Assembly (NCBI RefSeq): GCF_003217775.1
Contig: NZ_QJVJ01000010.1
Location: 124,001-188,000 of the forward strand
Reading direction: 5' to 3'
Length of the DNA stretch: 64,000 nucleotides
From: Paenibacillus flagellatus
Lineage (GTDB): Bacteria > Bacillota > Bacilli > Paenibacillales > NBRC-103111
Shown: positions 44,848 through 54,261 of the stretch, piece by piece
Position numbering within the stretch: position 1 is the stretch's first letter
Layout of the letters: every line of letters starts with the position of its first letter
The notes under the pieces: model-generated
Database searches by the model: none
Told to the model about the DNA's origin: nothing
Seen by the model: only the letters and a program-made list of their open reading frames with translations
Program-made: the position numbers and the translations under genes

Positions 44848-44890
44848 CGAAAAAAGCTGCCGTCGCTGCTGCGACCGGCAGCTTTTTTCG
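44848..44890. terminator. Rho-independent terminator
   Basis: CGAAAAAAGCTGCCG and CGGCAGCTTTTTTCG form a perfect 15-base-pair arm pair with a 13-base loop. It works in both directions. Confidence 0.88.
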
Positions 44891-45079
44891 TTTACCGGCT
44901 CCTTCGTTGCCGTGATGCCCGCGTTTCGGGACGGGAACATTTTCCGCCGCTCGACTGGGCGTATCGCCCTATAACCCGGGATGCAAATTTGAGGCTTAGA
45001 GGGAAGGTTTTGCACGGGGAACTCATATAGAATGAAGAGGAAAGGGAAGGGATCGGAATCGGACTGGGGGATATCGGCT

Positions 45080-48000
45080 GTGACAAGTTGCCATTTCCAA
45101 CTATTCGGACGGTTGAACATCGTTCTCGACGGCGTGGAGCGGACGAACGACGTGTCCGGCGGCAAGAGCCGGCTTCTGCTCGCGTATATGGTGCTCGCTT
45201 ACGGCTCGCCGCAAAGCCGGAAGCGAATCGCCTTCGACTTCTGGCCGGATTCGACCGATAAGCAGGCGCTGTCCAACCTGCGGAAGCTGCTTCACGATTT
45301 GCGGGAGAGCGTTCCGCAGATCGACCGGTATATTCGGGTCACCCCCGGGTATTTGGAATGGAACCGGGAGGCGGCGTTCCATTCGGACGTGCGCGAATTC
45401 GAGCGTGCGGCGCAGGGGCAGACGCTCTACGAGCTGCGCGAGGCGGAGGCGCTGTACCGCGGGGAGCTGCTGCCGGGATTTTACGAGGAATGGCTCGAGG
45501 AGAGGCGCGAATGGCTGGCACGAACGTACAGGAGCGTGCTCGAGAAGCTCGTCGCCCTGCTGGAAAGCCGGCGGGAGTACGCGTCGGCGATCGATTATGC
45601 CAACAAGCTGCTCGAACGGGACAAGTGGCGGGAGGAATCGTACCGCACGCTGATGCGGCTGCATGCGCTGAACCGAGACAAGGCGGGCGTCGCGCAGACG
45701 TACGGGCGGCTGCGGGACGTATGGGAAACCGAGCTCGGAATCGGACCGGCGGAGGAGAGCGCCCGGCTGTTCGCGACGCTCATGGAGAATGGCGGAGGGG
45801 ATGACGCCGCCGGGCCAGACCCGGCCCCGTTCGTCGGCCGCAACGGCGAATGGGGCGGCTTGCTCGACGCTTGGAAGCAAGGGGCAAACGGCGGGCACGT
45901 CGTCCTGCTGAAAGGGGAGTCGGGGATCGGCAAAACCCGGCTGGCATTGGAATTCAAGGCATGGGTGGAAAGCCAGGGCGGACATACGGCCTCGGCCGGC
46001 TGCTTCCCGTCGACGGGAGCGCTGTCCTATACGCCCGTCGTCGCGTGGCTGCGCAGTCTGCCCTTGCCGCCGCAGCTGTGCCCGGTCGCGAGGTCGGAAT
46101 TGTCCCGGCTGCTGCCGGATTTGCTGGAGCGTTACCCCGACCTGCCGAAGCCGGACCCCGTTCGGGAAAATTGGCAGCTGCAGCGCTGGTTCGAGGCGAT
46201 CCGGCGAATGCTGCTGGCTTCGCAGCCGATGCTGCTCCTACTCGACGACATCCAATGGACCGACGGGGAGACGCTCCAGCTTCTCTCCTACTTGCTGCGC
46301 AGCGACTCCAAGGACGCGCTGCTCGTCCTGGCCACGATGCGGACGGACGAGTCGGCCCAAGATGCCGTCGCGCCGTTCTTCGCCGGGCTGCGGACCGGCC
46401 GGAAGCTGACGGAGATCGAGCTGGCGCCGCTCGGGGAGGAGGAGACGAGACGGCTCATGGCGGCGACGGTCGGCGAAGCGTTGGCGGACCGCCACGCCCC
46501 CGGATTGTATGCGCAAACCGGCGGCGTTCCGCTCTATATCGTGGAGACGCTGCGGGAATGGCAGGCGGGCGGCGCCCGGAGCGAATGCCGCCCCTCTCCG
46601 CTCGCGGCGACGGTCATCGAAAACCGGCTCGGCCGTCTCGAGCCGGACCGGCGGCAGCTCGCGATCGCGATCGCCGCTGTCGGAAGACCCGTGTCGCCGG
46701 GCTTCATGGCGGCCGTGACGGGCGCGGACGAGCGCACCGTTCTGGAAGCGATGGAGCAGCTCGCGCAGCGGAAGCTGATCCGGGAAAACGACTGCGGGGA
46801 CTACGACTATACGCATGCAATCGTCAAAGAGACCGTTTACGCAACGGTTGGCGCAAGCGGCCGCCGTTTCTGCCACCGGCAAATCGCGAACGGTCTGATC
46901 GCGTTTCACCAAGATCAGCCGGAAGCCGCGGCGGCGGAAATCGCCTACCATTTCGAGCTGGCGGGCATGAAGGAGGAGGCGATCGCCTGCTACGAAACGG
47001 CCGCTGAGGCGGCGGGGAACATTCGCGCCTACGAATCGACGATCGGCTATTACCGGAAGCTGTGCGACTTGCTCCCTTCCGGCCGGCTCCCGCCCGTCCT
47101 GATGAAGCTCGGGGATGCTTGGATGATGGCGGGGAACGGGAAGGAAGCGGAGCAAGCTTACCGGCAGTGGTTCGAGCGCTTCGCCGACTCGGTCTCGGCG
47201 CGCGAGCGGTCCGTTAGCGACGTTGCGTTGGGCGATTGCCTCCGTCAGCAGGGCCGGTACGAGGAAGCGAGGCTCCATCTGGAACGGGCGCTCCGGCATT
47301 TCGAAGCGGCGGGGGATCGATCCGGCCTCGGACTCGTCTATGGCGCGCTCGGCATGCTGGATGCGGATATCGGAGACGACGATCGGGCGATCGAGCGTTT
47401 GACGGCGAAAATGCGACTCGCCGACCTCGCCGGCCGGACGCGGGACGATTGCCGGTTCTACGGCGTGGCCGCGGAGCTGCACCATATCCGGTGCCAGTAC
47501 GGCCGGGCGATGCGGGTCTACAAGGAACAGCTGGGGCTGGCCATGGAGCATCGCGATCAGGAAGCTGCGGGATCCGCTCTGGACGGATTGGCGCTCCTCT
47601 ATCTCGACATGGATCGGATGGAGCCGGCTTTCGGCCTGATCGCCGAACGAATCGAGCTGAGCCGGTCGGTCCGCGACCGCCGGGGCTTCGCCGCCGCCAT
47701 GGGAATGCTGGGCAAGTTTTATTGGGCGCAGGGGTTCTGCGCGCAGGCGGAACCCTGCATCGCTTTCTGCCTCGAAGAGGCGGCGGCTCTTCGCGATTGG
47801 CGCATGGCCGCCGACATGCTCGTCGCGGAAGGAGGCGTCCGGATAGCGCAGCAGAGGTACGAAGAGGCTGAGCTAACGCTCGAACGGTCGATTCGCATGG
47901 CCGTGCGTCTTCGGGCCCGCCGGCTCGAATGCGAGGCGCTCTATTGGATGAGCTTGGCGAAGCAGGGCCGCAACCGTGTCGAAGGCGCGGCGGAGGCCGC

Positions 48001-48424
48001 CGGGGAAGGACTCGTCATCGCCGAACGTCTGAAAAGCCGCGATAGGCGGGTCCGGCTTCACGTCCGGCTGCTGCTTCTGGAGACGGAGCTCGGACGGATC
48101 GATTCCGCCGGGGCGACGGACCGGCTGCAGCGTCTGCTCCGAGCGAATCCCGGGCGGCGGGAGGAGGCGGCGATCCGTTACGCGATGTGGAAGCTGGATC
48201 CCGGATCGTCGGAGCGCCGGGCCGCGGCGCTCGCGCTGAACGAAGAGCTTGGCCGGAAGACGGGCAAAACGGAGTATATCGACCGCTGCCGCGAGCTCGG
48301 CGGAGCCGTCCGTCCCGCGGCGCCCCGCCCGCTGCCGGCGGCGGCGGCCGAGGCTCTCGAGCACCGGGCGGACCCGCCGCGCGTCCTGGAGGAGATCGAT
48401 CGCGAATGCGGCTTTTTCGTTTGA
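45080..48424 (+). CDS. Large BTAD/ATPase/TPR transcriptional regulator
   Basis: The protein has about 1114 residues. The first 90 resemble a winged-helix DNA-binding region of the SARP type (HFQLFGRLNIVLDG, LSNLRKLLHDLRE). A BTAD helical domain runs to about 240 (EFERAAQGQTLYELREAEAL, YGRLRDVWETELGIGPAEES). An ATPase domain has Walker A GESGIGKT at 279-286 and a Walker B-like LLLLDDIQWTDGE. Some 500 residues of TPR helices follow. Such proteins are more usual in actinobacteria. GTG 45080 is chosen for its upstream GGGGG; ATG 45032 is an alternative. Its targets are unknown; the wall-protein genes downstream are candidates. Confidence 0.85.
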   Translation: MTSCHFQLFGRLNIVLDGVERTNDVSGGKSRLLLAYMVLAYGSPQSRKRIAFDFWPDSTDKQALSNLRKLLHDLRESVPQIDRYIRVTPGYLEWNREAAFHSDVREFERAAQGQTLYELREAEALYRGELLPGFYEEWLEERREWLARTYRSVLEKLVALLESRREYASAIDYANKLLERDKWREESYRTLMRLHALNRDKAGVAQTYGRLRDVWETELGIGPAEESARLFATLMENGGGDDAAGPDPAPFVGRNGEWGGLLDAWKQGANGGHVVLLKGESGIGKTRLALEFKAWVESQGGHTASAGCFPSTGALSYTPVVAWLRSLPLPPQLCPVARSELSRLLPDLLERYPDLPKPDPVRENWQLQRWFEAIRRMLLASQPMLLLLDDIQWTDGETLQLLSYLLRSDSKDALLVLATMRTDESAQDAVAPFFAGLRTGRKLTEIELAPLGEEETRRLMAATVGEALADRHAPGLYAQTGGVPLYIVETLREWQAGGARSECRPSPLAATVIENRLGRLEPDRRQLAIAIAAVGRPVSPGFMAAVTGADERTVLEAMEQLAQRKLIRENDCGDYDYTHAIVKETVYATVGASGRRFCHRQIANGLIAFHQDQPEAAAAEIAYHFELAGMKEEAIACYETAAEAAGNIRAYESTIGYYRKLCDLLPSGRLPPVLMKLGDAWMMAGNGKEAEQAYRQWFERFADSVSARERSVSDVALGDCLRQQGRYEEARLHLERALRHFEAAGDRSGLGLVYGALGMLDADIGDDDRAIERLTAKMRLADLAGRTRDDCRFYGVAAELHHIRCQYGRAMRVYKEQLGLAMEHRDQEAAGSALDGLALLYLDMDRMEPAFGLIAERIELSRSVRDRRGFAAAMGMLGKFYWAQGFCAQAEPCIAFCLEEAAALRDWRMAADMLVAEGGVRIAQQRYEEAELTLERSIRMAVRLRARRLECEALYWMSLAKQGRNRVEGAAEAAGEGLVIAERLKSRDRRVRLHVRLLLLETELGRIDSAGATDRLQRLLRANPGRREEAAIRYAMWKLDPGSSERRAAALALNEELGRKTGKTEYIDRCRELGGAVRPAAPRPLPAAAAEALEHRADPPRVLEEIDRECGFFV

Positions 48425-48450
48425 AGCGCTTTTGAAGCGCTTCTTTTTTT
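48423..48450 (+). terminator. Rho-independent terminator overlapping the stop codon
   Basis: GAAGCGCTT-TTG-AAGCGCTTC is followed by seven T. Confidence 0.88.
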
Positions 48451-48526
48451 AGGATGGAACTGAAGCCGCGGCTCGGACGCGCCGCCGGCAAACGTTCTTT
48501 TCCCAAAACGAAAGGGTGAATTCGCA

Positions 48527-49300
48527 TTGAAGACGAATCGGAAGAAAAACAAGACGGTCGCGATCGCTTCGCTCGTCGTCGCGTTCCTCGCCACCTCCTT
48601 CGGCTCCGCTTATGCGGCCGCTCAACTGGAGCCGATCAACGCTTTTTTCAACCGGGGCGTATCGTTCGTCCTGAACGGCGAGCGCTGGCAGCCCCAAAAC
48701 GAAGAAGGGCGGCCTCTCGCGGCGATCTACTACGACGGCAACAATTACTTGCCTGTCCGCGCGCTGGCCGAGGCGCTGAACATACCGATCGACTTCGATC
48801 CCGCCACCCAACACATTTACATCGGAGCGAAGCGCGCGGTGAAAACGCCGATGTTTGCCGTGCCGATGGAAATCGACCACATCTATGCCGTCCTGACGAG
48901 AGACCCGAAGGAAACGAACGTGCACGACCGGCAGTTCGGGGAAGTGTTGAAGATCGACCAATACGGAGACGTCATCCTGACGCTCGACCGCAAGTTCAAG
49001 CGGCTCGTCCTCGATGCCGCCGTCGTAAGTCCGGGCGAGCACGAGGCGGAAATTTCGCTGTACAATGCGGGGGATAAAGCGGGCAATACGGCCTCTACGG
49101 TACTGGAAATGCACAAGGTCGCTCCGGACGAAGGCATCAAGACGCTCGTCTTCGACGTGGAGGGGCTGGACAAAGTGAAGCTTCACGTGCAAAGCCACCA
49201 ATTGAATCCTTATATTTACGCCAGAATTCTGGACACGTCGTTCCTCGATAACGGGGATGCGGCGGAGAAGGACGGCTCGAAAGCAACCGGAAGCAAATAA
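48527..49300 (+). CDS. Exported protein with copper amine oxidase N-like stalk domain
   Basis: The protein has 257 residues. A signal peptide at 1-30 ends SFGSAYA-A. Residues 40-100 (VSFVLNGERWQPQNEEGRPL, DGNNYLPVRALAEALNI) match the stalk domain often called copper amine oxidase N-terminal, a wall-binding unit in Paenibacillus. The rest has no known motif. The TTG start follows AAAGGGTG. It is the first of three exported proteins in a row. Confidence 0.83.
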   Translation: MKTNRKKNKTVAIASLVVAFLATSFGSAYAAAQLEPINAFFNRGVSFVLNGERWQPQNEEGRPLAAIYYDGNNYLPVRALAEALNIPIDFDPATQHIYIGAKRAVKTPMFAVPMEIDHIYAVLTRDPKETNVHDRQFGEVLKIDQYGDVILTLDRKFKRLVLDAAVVSPGEHEAEISLYNAGDKAGNTASTVLEMHKVAPDEGIKTLVFDVEGLDKVKLHVQSHQLNPYIYARILDTSFLDNGDAAEKDGSKATGSK

Positions 49301-49332
49301 GGGATGCCGGTTCGTAGAAAGGAGACGGACGA

Positions 49333-51195
49333 TTGGGGATGGGCAAGAAGATTTCGATTCTGATCGCCATGCTGCTGTCGCTCCACGTTCTGTGGCCGGC
49401 GCAGCCGACGTATGCCGCCAGCATTACCAGGTTTTCCGTTCACGGGGCGGGGTCCTATTTGATCGCCGGGAAAGAATATGTGCCCTTGGCGGAAAGCGAC
49501 AAGGCGTGGTCGACGGCCGTCCAGCACGTCAAGTACGAATATTCGCCCGACAACGGGGCGACCTGGCGCGATCTTCCGATTGCGATGGACCCGGCGACGG
49601 GAATCGGATTTTTCAGGCTGCCGATCGATCCGCAGCTGACGTCGGCACAGCTTCGGGTCAGCGCCTATTTCTCGCCGCTCATCGGATCGAAGAGCTACTC
49701 CGAGAAGACGATCGGGCCTTACACCGTTTTGCAGCCGGCCGACCCGACCGATTTCGTAGCGGTGTCGAACGAGGACGGCACGGTCACGCTGAAGTGGACC
49801 GACCAATCGAACATGGAGTCGCATTATCGCATTACCCGCCACGGGCCCGACGGGACCAAGACGTTCCGGGTGAACGATACGGCCGGGCATATCGGCCCGC
49901 TTCAGTACGCCGACAACGGGACGAACCGGCAGAAGAGCACCATTTACGTCTATTCGTTGACCCCGGTCATCGACGGCTACGACATGCCGGACGAACTGCA
50001 GCCCGGGACGGTCAACGTCGTCGCCAAAACGAAGGCGTCGGGACCTGCAATCGGGAACGCCTTCGATCTCGGCCGTCTTCATTCGGATATCGCCCAGCTC
50101 CGCATCTCCCCCGACACGCCGGCTTTGAAGCTGGACGACAGTTTGCGCTATCTGGAGTCGTTCCGTCTGACGGCCGCCGATTTGGTAAAGGTGGGCGCGA
50201 GCGGGGTGAGGCTGAATCCGAAATCGGTGACCTTGGAAGCGGGAGCGAGCGTGTCTCTGACCGCCGCGGTGACGCCTTCCGACGCCGCGAACAAGAAGGT
50301 CGTCTGGACGAGCGACGATCCCCGGATCGCGGAAGTGGACGACACCGGCAAAGTAACGGCCAAATCGCCGGGCACGGCGCAAATCAAGGCGAAGACCGAG
50401 GACGGCGGTTTTGCGGACGTATGCCTCGTCACCGTCATCGCGAACGCGGATAAGCCGTATGTGGATCCGAAAATCGTCGCCGTCCCGGTTCAATGGCCGG
50501 ATCCGAGAGCGATCGACGACATCGTCGGCAAGAGGCGGCATGACCCGGTGCCGGGAGGGGGCGGGCAGTCCGGCGACAGTCCAGGCGAGACCGGAAGCGG
50601 CACGGGGACGAAGAGCGACCCGCCCGCTTCGACCGGCTTCCCCGATACCGAGGATCACTGGGGAAGAGCGGAAATCGCAAGCGCGGTGCAGGACGGAATT
50701 GTCGACGGATACCCGGACGGCACGTTCCGCCCCAATGCGAACGTGACCCGCGCCGAATTCGCGACCATGCTCATGAAAGGGCTGAAGCCGTCGGCCGAAG
50801 GGATGCCGCTGGCGTTCGCGGACAAGGACGCGATCGGAGATTGGGCGGTCCGGCCCGTGGCGCAGGCGGTGCGGCTCGGCATCGTCAGCGGATACGAAGA
50901 CGGCACGGTTCGGCCGAACGCGAATATTACCCGCGCGGAGATGATCACGATGGTCATGCGCGCCTCGGGTTTGGCGCTTGGAGAGAGACGAGAGACCGGT
51001 TATTCCGACGATGCGGACATTCCGGATTGGGCGAGATTGGCCGTCTCCACGGCCCAGGAGACCGGCATTATTATCGTCGGCGGGCTTCCGGAAGACCGAT
51101 TCGCGCCGCAAACCCCTTCCATCCGGGCGGAAGCCGCGGCGGCCATCGTGCGCATGCTGGAGGTCCGCGGGATGAGCGGAGCGAAAGCGGAGTGA
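49333..51195 (+). CDS. S-layer-anchored protein with Fn3-like, BIG2 and three SLH domains
   Basis: The protein has 620 residues. The signal peptide ends near 29 (PTYAA). A Fn3-like unit lies at about 134 (VSNEDGTVTLKWTDQS), BIG2 at about 292-370 (LNPKSVTLEAGASVSL, GKVTAKSPGTAQIKA), and a Gly/Ser linker at 400-433. Three SLH repeats begin near 435, 494 and 556 (FPDTEDHWG, FADKDAIGDW, YSDDADIPDW); two carry a clear YxDGTxRPN. The TTG at 49333 lies eight bases after GGAG; ATG 49339 is possible. Confidence 0.9.
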   Translation: MGMGKKISILIAMLLSLHVLWPAQPTYAASITRFSVHGAGSYLIAGKEYVPLAESDKAWSTAVQHVKYEYSPDNGATWRDLPIAMDPATGIGFFRLPIDPQLTSAQLRVSAYFSPLIGSKSYSEKTIGPYTVLQPADPTDFVAVSNEDGTVTLKWTDQSNMESHYRITRHGPDGTKTFRVNDTAGHIGPLQYADNGTNRQKSTIYVYSLTPVIDGYDMPDELQPGTVNVVAKTKASGPAIGNAFDLGRLHSDIAQLRISPDTPALKLDDSLRYLESFRLTAADLVKVGASGVRLNPKSVTLEAGASVSLTAAVTPSDAANKKVVWTSDDPRIAEVDDTGKVTAKSPGTAQIKAKTEDGGFADVCLVTVIANADKPYVDPKIVAVPVQWPDPRAIDDIVGKRRHDPVPGGGGQSGDSPGETGSGTGTKSDPPASTGFPDTEDHWGRAEIASAVQDGIVDGYPDGTFRPNANVTRAEFATMLMKGLKPSAEGMPLAFADKDAIGDWAVRPVAQAVRLGIVSGYEDGTVRPNANITRAEMITMVMRASGLALGERRETGYSDDADIPDWARLAVSTAQETGIIIVGGLPEDRFAPQTPSIRAEAAAAIVRMLEVRGMSGAKAE

Positions 51196-51227
51196 AAGCG
51201 GAGTGGACGGAACGGAGGAGGAGTTTG

Positions 51228-53915
51228 TTGCATCATCGAGTTTTCGGGAAATGGACGCTATGGACGAATTGGCTGCTCGCGGCCGCCATCGGGGCGGCGG
51301 TCGCGCTGGGAGGGCTCGCTGCGGCGAAACCGGCCCGAGCGGCGGCGGCCGAACCGATGTACGGGGAAATCAAGCTGCTTCCATATCAGCGCGCGCCCGC
51401 AGGGTGGCTGTATTGCGCCGGACAACAGCTGCCCATCGCCCAAAACACCGCGCTGTTCTCCCTGATCGGAACGACATTCGGCGGCGACGGGAAGACGACG
51501 TTCGCCGTTCCGGATTTGAGAGGCTACGAGCCGTTGGACGGGTTGGGATATTACATCGCGAACACGGGCGTATTTCCGGGCAGGGAGAACCCGTCCGGCT
51601 ATACGGCTGCAGGCGAAGCGAGACTGTTTCCGTACAGCTTTTCCCCGGGGGGATGGCTGCCGGCGGACAACCGGGAGCTTTCCGTCGCGGAGAACGCGGC
51701 GCTGTTCCAGGTGCTGGGGAACGGATACGGCGGAGACGGCGCGACGACGTTCCGGCTGCCGCGGCTCGATCCCGTTGCGGACGGGATCCATTACTACATC
51801 GCGCAGGCGGGGAGCGCTGCGTTTACCGGGCAGGAGCTGCTGGCCGAGCTGGTTTCGTTTCCGCGGAAGGCGAGATTCCCCTCCAAGGGAGGCTTGAAGG
51901 CGGACGGGACCCGGCTTCCGATCAACCAGAACCAGGCGCTATTTTCATTGCTGGGCGCTACCTTCGGAGGAAGCGGCAAAACCGACTTCGCCGTTCCCGA
52001 CTTGAGCAACGATCCGCAGCTGACGTACTTCGTCATGACGATCGGCATTTTCCCGAGACAGGCGGAAGGAACCGTTCCGTCCTCCCGGGCGGACGACTAT
52101 GAGGCCGTCGGGAACGCCCCGCTCGCGATCGCCGCACCCGGCGTGCTCGCCAACGATTCCGGAGCGCTGTCGGTCGTGCTTGTCGACCGGCCGCAGCACG
52201 GTACGGCGACGCTGCAGGCGGACGGCTCCTTCGTGTATGTGCCGGATGCGGGATATGCGGGGGCGGACAGCTTCGCCTACAAAGCCGGCAATTCGCTCGG
52301 CAGCGGGGCGAAGACGACCGTCCGCGTGAACGTGCGCGAACCGGAGGCCGTCGACCGAACGCCGCCGGTCGTAACGGGCGTCTCCGACGGCGCGATGTAT
52401 GCGGACAGCCGGATCATCGTCTTCGACGAAGGAACGGCAACGCTGGACGGCAGTCCGTTCGCAAGCGGGTCGACCGTAAGCTCGGAAGGTGCCCACACGC
52501 TGGTCGTCGCGGATGCCGCGGGGAACAGCGTTACGGTGCGATTTGCGATTAGCCCGGAGCGGGATACGCCCCCCGATCCGCGGGATGAACCGAATGGACC
52601 GGGTACGCCGGATACGGATACGCCGAATTCTCCCGATGTGCCCGGTACCCCGGCTCCGGCTGATACGCCGGACCCGTTGCCCGAACCGGGGCAGTCCCCC
52701 GCTGCGGGCGAGGAGGAACGGAAGGTCAAGCTCGGGAATACGGTCATTGCGGCCGATATCGAGCGGGGCAGGACTCCGGACGGGCGATACGCCACGAAAG
52801 CGTCGATCGGCCGCGACGCGCTCGAGCGGGCGCTCGCTTCCGCGGCGAAGCCGGCCGCCGCCTTGGAGGTGACGAGCGGCGATCCGGCGATCGAAGTCGA
52901 GCTGTCCGTTCGGGCGATTCAGGATTGGGCGGGGGGACGGACCGATGCGTTCGTGGACATTCGAACTTCCTGGGCGAGCTTCCGGCTTCCCGTCCGGCTG
53001 CTGAAGGATGCGCCGAAGGATGCGGTCGTCTCCGTCTCGATGTCTTTGGCGTCGGACCGGGCTGCCGACGAGGCCGACGAGGCGGCGGCGCGGTTGAACG
53101 CGAAGACGGTGCCGGACCGCCCGGTCGAATTCGGGCTGCGGCTGAACGGCGCGGTCGTGGAAGACTACGGCGGCGTTTATGTCGAGCGGACGATTGTTTT
53201 GCCGGGCGCCGTGAAGCCGGACCGCATCGCGGCGGTATGGATCGGTCCGGACGGCGGATTGCATTTCGCGCCTTCGGTCGTCCCGGACGGCGGCGGCTCG
53301 CCGGCCGTGACGATCCGTTCCGCTCACGGCGGCATGTATACGGTCGTCGAAGCGGATACGGCGTTTGCCGATATGCGGAGCCATTGGGCGGAAGCGGACG
53401 TGAAGCTGCTGGCGGACAAATTCGTCGTGCATGGAATATCGGTCGACGAGTTCGCCCCGGAGCGCCGAGTTACGCGCGCCGAATTTGCGGCGCTGCTCGT
53501 TCGCGCGCTCGGCCTCCGGGAACCGGCTGAGGGTCAACCGTTCTCCGACGTGGCGACGTCGGACTGGTTCGCCGGAGCGGCCGGGGCGGCGCGGAAGGCC
53601 GGTCTGGTCGACGGCTACGAGGACGGAACGTTCAGGCCGAACGAATCCGTGACCCGGGAGCAGATGGTCGCCATGATCGCGCGCGCGATGGCGGCCGGCG
53701 GCAAACCGGCGGAGGCGAACCGGGAGCGGCTCGCTCCCTTCGCGGATGCCGGCGATGTCGCGGAATGGGCGGTCGGGCCGGCCGCCCAAGCTCTGGAGGC
53801 CGGCATAGTCGCCGGCCGGGCGGACGACGCGTTCGTCCCGCGGGAGCTCGCCACCCGCGCGGAAAGCGCGGCGATGCTGAAGCGCATGCTGCGTTACTTG
53901 GGCTTTATGAATTAG
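51228..53915 (+). CDS. S-layer-anchored protein with three phage-tail-collar modules
   Basis: The protein has 895 residues. A signal peptide is followed by three collar units near 43, 129 and 206. The first reads GWLYCAGQQLPIAQNTALFS, then GGDGKTTFAVPDLRG, as in the tail collar or microcystin-dependent family. A cadherin-like unit follows at about 286 (PQHGTATLQADGSFVYVPDA), an Ig-like unit at 377, a Pro/Asp linker near 445-490, and three SLH repeats near 712, 771 and 837. The TTG at 51228 follows GGAGGAGGAG; TTG 51225 is also possible. Confidence 0.88.
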   Translation: MHHRVFGKWTLWTNWLLAAAIGAAVALGGLAAAKPARAAAAEPMYGEIKLLPYQRAPAGWLYCAGQQLPIAQNTALFSLIGTTFGGDGKTTFAVPDLRGYEPLDGLGYYIANTGVFPGRENPSGYTAAGEARLFPYSFSPGGWLPADNRELSVAENAALFQVLGNGYGGDGATTFRLPRLDPVADGIHYYIAQAGSAAFTGQELLAELVSFPRKARFPSKGGLKADGTRLPINQNQALFSLLGATFGGSGKTDFAVPDLSNDPQLTYFVMTIGIFPRQAEGTVPSSRADDYEAVGNAPLAIAAPGVLANDSGALSVVLVDRPQHGTATLQADGSFVYVPDAGYAGADSFAYKAGNSLGSGAKTTVRVNVREPEAVDRTPPVVTGVSDGAMYADSRIIVFDEGTATLDGSPFASGSTVSSEGAHTLVVADAAGNSVTVRFAISPERDTPPDPRDEPNGPGTPDTDTPNSPDVPGTPAPADTPDPLPEPGQSPAAGEEERKVKLGNTVIAADIERGRTPDGRYATKASIGRDALERALASAAKPAAALEVTSGDPAIEVELSVRAIQDWAGGRTDAFVDIRTSWASFRLPVRLLKDAPKDAVVSVSMSLASDRAADEADEAAARLNAKTVPDRPVEFGLRLNGAVVEDYGGVYVERTIVLPGAVKPDRIAAVWIGPDGGLHFAPSVVPDGGGSPAVTIRSAHGGMYTVVEADTAFADMRSHWAEADVKLLADKFVVHGISVDEFAPERRVTRAEFAALLVRALGLREPAEGQPFSDVATSDWFAGAAGAARKAGLVDGYEDGTFRPNESVTREQMVAMIARAMAAGGKPAEANRERLAPFADAGDVAEWAVGPAAQALEAGIVAGRADDAFVPRELATRAESAAMLKRMLRYLGFMN

Positions 53916-53980
53916 AAGCGAAAGAGGGAACAGATGATCCGCGGTATGCTCAGCGGGTCGTCCGTTCCCTTTCGTTCGTT
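53916..53980 (+). terminator. Stem-loop terminator
   Basis: AAGCGAAAGAGGGAAC pairs with GTTCCCTTTCGTT, with one bulge and a loop of about 32 bases. Confidence 0.6.
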
Positions 53981-54261
53981 CATCCGACCGGAGTCGTCTC
54001 CGCCGGTTCGAGCAAATGGCGGATCCCTTTTCGCGCCGCCTCACGGCAACGGATCAAAAATCGGACATCGGTTCAAAAAACGTCCATATCCCGCCGCGCC
54101 GCCGCCGTTCTACAATATTGGCACGACGGCCATTGACGTCGGAGGAAGGAGGGGAGCGGAAGCGAGCCGTAGCGGAACCCCGTGAAAACATAGAGTTCGG
54201 GGGCCCTCACCGAGAACGCGGGAGCGGAAGAACATTCCATACGCAGAAGGGAGACGGATTA
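53981..54261 (+). other. Non-coding leader region before the modular secreted protein
   Basis: With the terminator this makes a 346-base gap. It holds a -10-like TACAAT at 54111-54116 inside the sequence TACAATATTG, but I see no convincing -35. No ORF with a ribosome site and no repeat was seen. Confidence 0.3.
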
